Source: PALSA-505 sp036267135 (lineage in GTDB: Bacteria; Actinomycetota; Actinomycetes; Streptosporangiales; Streptosporangiaceae). Taken from it: a stretch of DNA of 64,000 nt. The notes beneath the pieces are model-generated. The model searched no databases. It saw only the letters and a program-made list of their open reading frames with translations, and had not been told where the DNA came from. Where the stretch lies: contig DATAWQ010000159.1 of NCBI GenBank assembly GCA_036267135.1, forward strand, positions 1 to 64,000, in the 5' to 3' direction. Below are positions 58,803 through 64,000 of this stretch, in pieces. The translations under genes were made by a program, and so were the position numbers. The stretch's first letter is position 1. Each line of letters starts with the position of its first letter.

Positions 58803-58994
58803 GGCACCACCCTCGGCCCTTCGGGCCTCACTCGACGGAACGGAAACGGGCATGCTGCCCGCCGCGCCCGTCACCGGGGGGCGGGGGCACGCCCGGTAAA
58901 GCGTACCGCCGCCTACCCGGTGCGGCCGCCAGTCGCCCAAGCCGTCGCGTTCGCCAGGGCCGGCCCTCCCGCCCCCCGCTGCCGTCGGCTGTGG

Positions 58995-59198
58995 TCAGGT
59001 GCTCGCCACGAAGGCTTCCTTCAAGTACTGATTGACCGCCTGTTCCGGCACTCGAAAGGAACGGCCCACCCGGATCGCTTCGAGCTCGCCGGAGTGGACC
59101 AGCCGGTACACGGTCATCTTGGACACCCGCATGATTGTGGCCACTTCGGCCACTGTCAGGAACCTGACTTCACTTAGGGGGGTTTCGCCTTCAGCCAT
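58995..59198 (-). CDS. excisionase/BldC-type helix-turn-helix protein
   Basis: A 67-residue MerR-like single HTH: RFLTVAEVATIMRVSKMTVYRLVHSGELEAIRVGRSFRVPEQAVNQYLKEAF. Despite the excisionase annotation often given, this gene is a fixed chromosomal neighbour of the bS22 and acuC/proC genes in actinobacteria and is likely a global DNA-binding regulator. ATG 59198 follows GAGAG. It lies 188 bases after the acuC-like gene on the same strand. Confidence 0.88.
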   Translation of the reverse strand: MAEGETPLSEVRFLTVAEVATIMRVSKMTVYRLVHSGELEAIRVGRSFRVPEQAVNQYLKEAFVAST

Positions 59199-59386
59199 CC
59201 GATGCTCTCTTCTGCGCGGAGCTAAGTACGCCCCTGTCCGTATAAACGACGCACCAGTCACGCACGCCTCCAGCGTAAGACGCGTTTGGAAAAGGGCAAC
59301 CCCGGCGCGCTGCCACATTTCGGTGAAGGATCACCGTTCATGCGCCGCCGACACCCAAACCGGCTTGCGCACAGAATGGTATATTG

Positions 59387-60553
59387 TCACCCGCTAAGGC
59401 CATGCGCAGGGAAAACAGCCGCACGGGTCGCGGCGATCGACCGGTCAACGGGATCGGCAAGATCTGAAGCCGACTCGTACGATATAAATTCGGGCGACAC
59501 GCCGTCGGTCATGTTCTCCGGCGCATGTGTCCCAGTTCTGTCCTTCACGTATTCGCGCCAGGACATAGGTGTCGGCGTACGCGGGTCGATGGGCCGGCCC
59601 GCCGCTTCGGCCAGCAGGTGCGTCCAGCACCTGGGCACCACCTGCACCAGTTCGTACCCGCCGCCGCCGGTAACCAACCAGCGGCCGCCCGCCACCTCGT
59701 GCGCCAGCTCGTGCAGCACGGTCTGCGCCCGCCGCTGGGCGTCCAGGCTGAGTTCGAGGTGGGCCAGCGGGTCCAGCCGGTGGCTGTCACAGCCGTGCTG
59801 GCTGACCAGCACCTCCGGCCGGAACGCCCGGATCAGCGGCGGCACGATCGCGTCCAGCGCGCGCAGCCACCCGGCGTCGCCGGTGCCCGCGGGCAGCGCC
59901 ACGTTCACCGCCGTGCCCACCGCCTCGCCCCGGCCGGTCTCGGTCGGCAGGCCGGTCCCCGGAAACAGCGTGGCCGGGTGCTCGTGCAGGCTGATCGTCA
60001 GCACCCTGGGGTCGTCGTAGAACGCGGCCTGCACGCCGTCCCCGTGGTGCACGTCCACGTCGACGTAGGCGATCCGGCCTGCCCCGTGGTCCAGCAGCCA
60101 GGCGATCGCGATCGCCGGGTCGTTGTAGATGCAGAACCCGCTGGCGCTGGCCCGCATCGCGTGGTGCAGCCCGCCCGCCACGTTCGCCGCGTGCTCGGCC
60201 TGCCCCGTCCACATCGCCCGCGCCGCGGCCAGGGTGGCCCCCGCGACCAGCGCGGACGCCTCGTGCATCCGGGGGAACACCGGGTCGTCCGGCGTGCCGA
60301 GCCCGTGCCACCTGTCCGCCCGGCCGGTCTCGCCCGACCGGCGTACCGCCTCGATGTACCCGGCGTCGTGCACCAGCTCGAGCTCTTCCTGGCTGGCGGG
60401 TGCGGGCACGATGAGCTGGACGTCGTCGAAGATCCCGAACGCCCGGGCCAGCTCGATGGTCAGCTCGACCCTGATCGGCGCCAGCGGATGCCCGGGCCCG
60501 AAGTCGTAGCCGGTCAGCCCGTCGTCCCAGGCGACCAGCAGATCGCAGGCCAT
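59387..60553 (-). CDS. acuC: acetoin utilisation protein AcuC / histone-deacetylase family
   Basis: A 388-residue class I/II deacetylase fold. Zinc and catalytic residues appear in AGGLHHAMRASASGFCIYND, YVDVDVHHGDGVQ and the SQHGCDSHRLDPL block; GGGGYELVQVVPR closes the site. It removes acetyl groups from lysine, for example from acyl-CoA synthetases, or acts on small acetylated amines. The ATG is three bases after the proC stop, so it is co-transcribed with proC and the proline dehydrogenase gene. Confidence 0.9.
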   Translation of the reverse strand: MACDLLVAWDDGLTGYDFGPGHPLAPIRVELTIELARAFGIFDDVQLIVPAPASQEELELVHDAGYIEAVRRSGETGRADRWHGLGTPDDPVFPRMHEASALVAGATLAAARAMWTGQAEHAANVAGGLHHAMRASASGFCIYNDPAIAIAWLLDHGAGRIAYVDVDVHHGDGVQAAFYDDPRVLTISLHEHPATLFPGTGLPTETGRGEAVGTAVNVALPAGTGDAGWLRALDAIVPPLIRAFRPEVLVSQHGCDSHRLDPLAHLELSLDAQRRAQTVLHELAHEVAGGRWLVTGGGGYELVQVVPRCWTHLLAEAAGRPIDPRTPTPMSWREYVKDRTGTHAPENMTDGVSPEFISYESASDLADPVDRSIAATRAAVFPAHGLSG

Positions 60554-60556
60554 GGC

Positions 60557-61375
60557 TCAGGCACCCCCCAGCTCGCGGCCCCGGTCCCTGGCCGCCTCGA
60601 TCGCGGCCAGGAAGGCGGCCCGCACCCGGTGCCGCTCGAGCTCCCGCACCGCGGAGATCGTCGTCCCGCCCGGCGACGTGACCGCCTCGCGCAAGATCAC
60701 CGGATGCTCGCCGGAGTCCCGCAGCATCGTCGCCGCCCCGTACACCGCCTGGGTCACCATCTCCAGGGCGGTCTGCCTTGGCATGCCGAGCAGGATGCCG
60801 GCGTCCACCATGGCCTCGACCAGGTAGTACACGTAGGCGGGCCCGCTCCCCGACAGCGCGGTCGCCGCGTCCTGCTGGCTCTCCGGTATCCGGATCACCC
60901 GGCCCACCGGCCGCAGCAGCTCCTCCGTCAGCCGCAGGTGCTCGTCCCCGGCGTGCGACCCGGCCGAGATCACGCTCATCGCCTCGTCCACCAGCACCGG
61001 CGTGTTCGACATGACCCGGACCACCGGGGTGTCGTCGGCCAGCCTGCGCTCGATGAACGACGTGGTGATGCCGGCCGCGACCGAGATGACCAGCCGGTCG
61101 GCGGGCACACTCGGCGCCACCTCGTCCAGCAGCCCGGCCATGTCCTGCGGCTTCACCGTCAGCACCAGGATGTCGGCGGCCTTGGCCGCGGCGGCCGCCC
61201 CCATGACCGCGATCCCGTACCGCTCGTGCAGCTCGGCCGAACGCTGCGGCTGCCGCGCCACCGCGACGATCCCGGCCGGTGGCCGCCCCGCCCGCAGCAA
61301 CCCGGAGATCAGCGCCTCGCCCATCTTGCCCGCGCCCAGGATGGCGATCACGGCGCTCGTTCCTGTCTTCGGCAT
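60557..61375 (-). CDS. proC: pyrroline-5-carboxylate reductase
   Basis: A 272-residue enzyme making proline with NAD(P)H: ILGAGKMGEALISGLL Rossmann loop, VLTVKPQDM, RVMSNTPVLVDEAMS, and the C-terminal ALSGSGPAYVYYLVEAMVDAG and TSPGGTTISAV signature. ATG 61375 with AGGAGG directly after the proline dehydrogenase stop. Biosynthetic and catabolic proline genes therefore share a transcript. Confidence 0.95.
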   Translation of the reverse strand: MPKTGTSAVIAILGAGKMGEALISGLLRAGRPPAGIVAVARQPQRSAELHERYGIAVMGAAAAAKAADILVLTVKPQDMAGLLDEVAPSVPADRLVISVAAGITTSFIERRLADDTPVVRVMSNTPVLVDEAMSVISAGSHAGDEHLRLTEELLRPVGRVIRIPESQQDAATALSGSGPAYVYYLVEAMVDAGILLGMPRQTALEMVTQAVYGAATMLRDSGEHPVILREAVTSPGGTTISAVRELERHRVRAAFLAAIEAARDRGRELGGA

Positions 61376-61381
61376 GGGCCG

Positions 61382-62311
61382 CTACCTCCTGGAGGCCAGC
61401 GAGCGCAGGAAGAACGTGAGGTTCGCCGGGCGCTCGATGAGACGCCGGGTCAGGTAGCCGTACCAGTCGCTGCCGTACGGCACGTAGACCCGGACCCTGG
61501 ATCCCTGGTTGGCCAGGCGGCGCTGCTCGGCCGGCCTGATGCCGTAGAGCATCTGGTACTCGAAGCTGTCGGCGGCCCGCCCGGCCAGGATGGCCTGCGC
61601 CTGGATGATCTCGATCAGCCGCGGGTCGTGCGTGGCCAGCATCGGGTAGCCGGGCCCGGCCAGCAGCGCCCGCAGGCACCGGACGTAGGACAGGTCGACC
61701 TGCCGCCGGTCGGTGAAGGCCACCTCCTCGGGCGCGTCGTAGGCGCCCTTGCACAGCCGGACCCGCGATCCGGCCAGCGCGCCGCAGTCGGCTTCGCTGC
61801 GCCGCAGGTAGGACTGGATCACGCAGCCCAGGTCGGGGAACTCGGCGCGCAGCTCGTGCAGCAGCCGCACGGTGGGCTCCACCAGGTGGTGGTCCTCCAT
61901 GTCCATGGTCACGGTGGTGCCGGCGGCCGCGGCGGCGGCGCAGATCCGGGTGATGTTCTCGCGCGCGGTCTTGTCGCCGTGCTCCTTCAGGCCGAGCCCG
62001 ACCGCGGTGGGTTTGACCGACACCTCGGCCCGCCCGGCCCGGGCGTGGCCGCCGTCGGCCAGCCGCCCGAGCAGGCTGATGTACTGGTCGGCCGCGGCCG
62101 CCGCCTGCTCCGGGTCGGTGGTGTGCTCGCCCAGATGGTCCAGGGTGACGAGCAGCCCCTGCTCCAGCAGCTCCCTGGTCACCCTGAGCGCGTCGTCCTG
62201 CGTGGCGCCGGCCACGAACCTGGCGACTACGTCCTTGGTGAACGGGGCCGTGGTCACGACATCCCGGATCCGGTCGCTGGCCGAGACGGCCAGCATCACG
62301 CGGCGAAGCAC
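61382..62311 (-). CDS. proline dehydrogenase (monofunctional)
   Basis: A 309-residue FAD-dependent TIM-barrel enzyme oxidising proline to pyrroline-5-carboxylate. Conserved stretches include SVKPTAVGLGL, VTMDMEDHHLVEPTV, VIQSYLRRSEAD, RLCKGAYDAPEEVAF and the C-terminal RVYVPYGSDWYGYLTRRLIERP. The GTG 62311 has AGGGAGG nine bases upstream; the TTG three codons earlier abuts that ribosome-binding site and is unlikely. Confidence 0.92.
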   Translation of the reverse strand: MLRRVMLAVSASDRIRDVVTTAPFTKDVVARFVAGATQDDALRVTRELLEQGLLVTLDHLGEHTTDPEQAAAAADQYISLLGRLADGGHARAGRAEVSVKPTAVGLGLKEHGDKTARENITRICAAAAAAGTTVTMDMEDHHLVEPTVRLLHELRAEFPDLGCVIQSYLRRSEADCGALAGSRVRLCKGAYDAPEEVAFTDRRQVDLSYVRCLRALLAGPGYPMLATHDPRLIEIIQAQAILAGRAADSFEYQMLYGIRPAEQRRLANQGSRVRVYVPYGSDWYGYLTRRLIERPANLTFFLRSLASRR

Positions 62312-62346
62312 AGCCGTCAACCTCCCTGGTCCCCACGGCTGGACAT

Positions 62347-62384
62347 GGGGTAGCCAGCCGGGTCTTGACCGATCAGGCTACCCC
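62347..62384 (-). terminator. 9-bp inverted repeat after ygfZ-like gene
   Basis: GGGGTAGCC (62347-62355) and GGCTACCCC (62376-62384) pair perfectly with a 20-base loop. On the minus strand the first arm read contains the stop codon of the ygfZ-like gene; the hairpin lies before the proline dehydrogenase gene and may terminate or attenuate read-through. Confidence 0.45.
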
Positions 62385-63442
62385 CGGGGGCGCAGCATCC
62401 CCGCGCCAGCCCGGCGCAGCGTGACCTTGACGTTCGCGCCCGCGTCCGGCGGGACGATCACCTCCTGGGCGGCGTCCACCCCGCCGGCCAGCAGGGCTGC
62501 GCCGGTGGGCATGGTCCGCTTCACCAGCCCGAGCCCGATGGGCCCGAGCTCGTGGTGCCGCGCGGCCGAGCCGACGAAGCCGACCTGCGCGCCGTCGAGC
62601 TCGACCGGATCCCCGTGACCGGGCAGCCGGTCGACGCTGCCGTCGAGGTGCAGCAGCACCAGCCGCCGCGGCGGGTGCCCCAGGTTGTGCACCCGGGCTA
62701 CCGTCTCCTGGCCGCGGTAGCAGCCCTTGTCCAGGTGCACGGCGGTGTCGATCCAGCCGACCTCGTGCGGGATGGTCCTGTGGTCGGTGTCCAGGCCCAG
62801 GCGGGGCTGGTGCGCGGCGATCCGCAGCGCCTCGTAGGCCCACATCCCGGCCATCCGGCCGCCACGTTCGCGCAGCGCGCCGGCCACGGCGGGGATCTGG
62901 TCCCGGGGCACGATCAGGTCGGTGCCGAGCGGACCCGGCATCGCCATCGCCACACCCGGCCCCGACTCGGCCGGCGCTGACTCGGCCGTGGTGAACTCGG
63001 TCGGGGCGTCCGGGCCCATCAGCGTCAGGACCGCGTATTCGTCCGTCACGTCGGCCGGTTCCACCCGCATCATGAACCGCATGGACTCCAGGAAGTCCAG
63101 CAGCGGGCCCGCGGTGCCCGGCTCGACGTGAATCCAGGTCGCCGTGCCGTCGTCGGCCATCACCAGATGGTGTTCGATGTGGCCGTTGGGGGAGAGAATC
63201 AGCGCCTGTACCACGGCGTTCGCCGCCAGCTTGTCGACATGCTGGGTGGTCAGGCTGTGCAGCCAGGAAAGCCGGTCGGGACCGGGGATGCGCAGGATGC
63301 CCCGGTGCGACCTGTCCACCAGGCCGGCCGCGCGGGCCAGCGCGCGCTGCTCACCGAGCGGGTCACCGTAGTGCGCCGCGACGCCGGTGTCCGGGCCATC
63401 GGCCGGGACCGCGTCGGGCAGCTTCAGCAGCGGGTTCTCCAT
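62378..63442 (-). CDS. folate-binding YgfZ-like protein
   Basis: A 354-residue GcvT-like protein with the diagnostic KGCYRGQETVAR (about residue 247). It is a tetrahydrofolate-binding factor that helps maintain Fe-S enzymes. The N-terminus has SHRGILRIPGPDRLSWLHSLTTQ. A short Ala/Pro/Ser-rich insertion (TTAESAPAESGP) is non-conserved. TAGCCT ends six bases before the ATG at 63442, suggesting a leaderless start. It is immediately downstream of fur. Confidence 0.9.
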   Translation of the reverse strand: MENPLLKLPDAVPADGPDTGVAAHYGDPLGEQRALARAAGLVDRSHRGILRIPGPDRLSWLHSLTTQHVDKLAANAVVQALILSPNGHIEHHLVMADDGTATWIHVEPGTAGPLLDFLESMRFMMRVEPADVTDEYAVLTLMGPDAPTEFTTAESAPAESGPGVAMAMPGPLGTDLIVPRDQIPAVAGALRERGGRMAGMWAYEALRIAAHQPRLGLDTDHRTIPHEVGWIDTAVHLDKGCYRGQETVARVHNLGHPPRRLVLLHLDGSVDRLPGHGDPVELDGAQVGFVGSAARHHELGPIGLGLVKRTMPTGAALLAGGVDAAQEVIVPPDAGANVKVTLRRAGAGMLRPRG

Positions 63443-63448
63443 ACGCCC

Positions 63449-63454
63449 AGGCTA
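63449..63454 (-). promoter_or_regulatory. -10 box of a leaderless ygfZ-like transcript
   Basis: On the minus strand TAGCCT (complement of 63449-63454) ends six bases before the ATG at 63442, within the short gap after fur. Confidence 0.45.
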
Positions 63455-63456
63455 TT

Positions 63457-63912
63457 TCAAGCGCTGGCCGCCTCGGACGGCGACGTGCTGGACGCGGACG
63501 CCTTGCGGCAGGCGCCGCAGCGGCCGAACACGGTCAGGTGCCTGACGTCGGTCTCGAAGTCCTGCTCGCTCTCCAGCGAGGTCACCAGCGGCGCGACCGC
63601 GGCCGGGCCGACCTGGTCGATCCGTCCGCACTCGCGGCACACCAGGTGCACGTGCTCCGCCTCGGCCGCGAGGTGGTAGCGGGGCGCGCCGTGCCCGAGG
63701 TGGCTGTGCGTGACCAGGCTGAGCTGTTCGAGCAGCTCCAGCGTGCGGTACACGGTGGAGATGTTCACACCGCGAGCGGTCTGCTGAACCCTGGTGCAGA
63801 TTTCCTCGGGGGTGGCGTGTTCGAGTGCGGTCACCGCCTCCAGCACGAGCTGGCGCTGCGGGGTGACCCGGTAGCCGCGAGCCCGCAGCTCGTCGTCCCA
63901 CGCCTGCGCCAT
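63457..63912 (-). CDS. Fur-family metalloregulator
   Basis: A 151-residue Fur protein: winged helix YRVTPQRQLVLEAVTALEHATPEEICTRVQQTARGVNISTVYRTLELLEQLSLV, then HLAAEAEHVHLVCRECGRIDQV and a second cysteine pair CGACR for structural zinc. It may sense iron, zinc or peroxide; sequence alone does not decide. In streptomycetes the neighbour of the ygfZ-like gene is a Fur-family regulator too. TAAACT ends six bases before the ATG. Confidence 0.92.
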   Translation of the reverse strand: MAQAWDDELRARGYRVTPQRQLVLEAVTALEHATPEEICTRVQQTARGVNISTVYRTLELLEQLSLVTHSHLGHGAPRYHLAAEAEHVHLVCRECGRIDQVGPAAVAPLVTSLESEQDFETDVRHLTVFGRCGACRKASASSTSPSEAASA

Positions 63913-63918
63913 ACCCGC

Positions 63919-63924
63919 AGTTTA
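63919..63924 (-). promoter_or_regulatory. -10 box of a leaderless fur transcript
   Basis: On the minus strand TAAACT (complement of 63919-63924) ends six bases before the ATG at 63912, and no ribosome-binding site is present. The remaining 76 bases of the window show no gene. Confidence 0.5.
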
Positions 63925-64000
63925 GTGACGCGAGCGTGGACCGTCGCGGCGACGAGCGGCCGAAAACCCTCTTGCCAGCTCGCGACCGCCGAAGTAGCGT

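Noticed and set aside
59525..62353. Very long open frames on both strands across acuC, proC and the proline dehydrogenase gene
   Set aside because: They run antisense or out of frame to three well-recognised enzymes, with low-complexity Arg/Gly/Ala translations. High GC alone explains them.

Overview
The window is one stretch of a high-GC actinobacterial chromosome, almost entirely housekeeping genes packed at high density. The mycothiol S-conjugate amidase gene (mca), a BldC-type regulator, an FtsB-type divisome gene beside eno, the short AURKAIP1/bS22-like basic protein and the rex-hemACD-hemB-hemL run all point to a spore-former-like actinomycete, possibly of the Streptosporangiales or a relative. 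That placement rests on gene content and order only. No complete insertion sequence, prophage, rRNA or CRISPR array is visible.

Layout: 1-1218 is the 3' part of leuS. 1264-6289 (minus) holds a methyltransferase, a SWIM zinc-finger protein and a large SNF2 helicase. 6483-8439 has a small membrane protein, mca and the divergent greA. 8492-13785 holds an MFS efflux pump facing its TetR regulator across a long inverted repeat, then an Lrp/AsnC regulator, an RDD membrane protein and ilvA. 13922-17927 holds a MoxR-like ATPase, a vWA protein and a small membrane protein. 18075-20748 is cystathionine beta-synthase and cystathionine gamma-synthase, divergent from a thiolase at 20900. 22242-24378 has two small genes, then about 1.4 kb of lower-GC DNA with an atypical tRNA and a roughly 40-44 bp imperfect repeat array.

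24379-34225 (all minus) is eno-ftsB-DUF501-ppx-udg preceded by mfd-surA-like-mazG. 34553-38907 has a divergent methyltransferase, an APS kinase fused to a degenerate sulfurylase domain, a DUF4229 protein, a second PLP dehydratase and bldC. 39026-41362 contains a putative zinc metallopeptidase of lethal-factor type with a repeat-rich N-terminus, its small partner, and a PLDc_N membrane protein. 41359-47146 has ccsB-resB, a histidine phosphatase, an EamA transporter and a PAP2 phosphatase. 47041-54742 is a heme regulon (rex-hemA-hemC-cobA/hemD-hemB-primpol-like-hemL), translationally coupled by ATGA overlaps except for a 90-nt gap after hemB, and preceded by a near-consensus Rex operator. 54927-63912 closes with a membrane-ABM fusion protein, a HAD phosphatase, an acyltransferase, bS22, an excisionase-type HTH protein, acuC-like, proC, proline dehydrogenase, ygfZ-like and fur.

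Functionally, tetrapyrrole synthesis, redox sensing and System II cytochrome c assembly genes lie close together (41-55 kb). Amino-acid metabolism is spread throughout (ilvA twice, transsulfuration, proline synthesis and catabolism). DNA repair and nucleotide hygiene (mfd, mazG, udg, a SNF2 helicase) occupy the middle. The most unusual local features are a 50-bp dispersed repeat inserted in frame in the helicase, the tRNA and repeat island at 23.8-24.4 kb, three evenly spaced TGACTGTCA palindromes before an acyltransferase gene, many 15-24 bp tandem micro-duplications at gene ends, and a set of apparently leaderless genes with a TAGGCT-like -10 box about 6 nt before the start codon.
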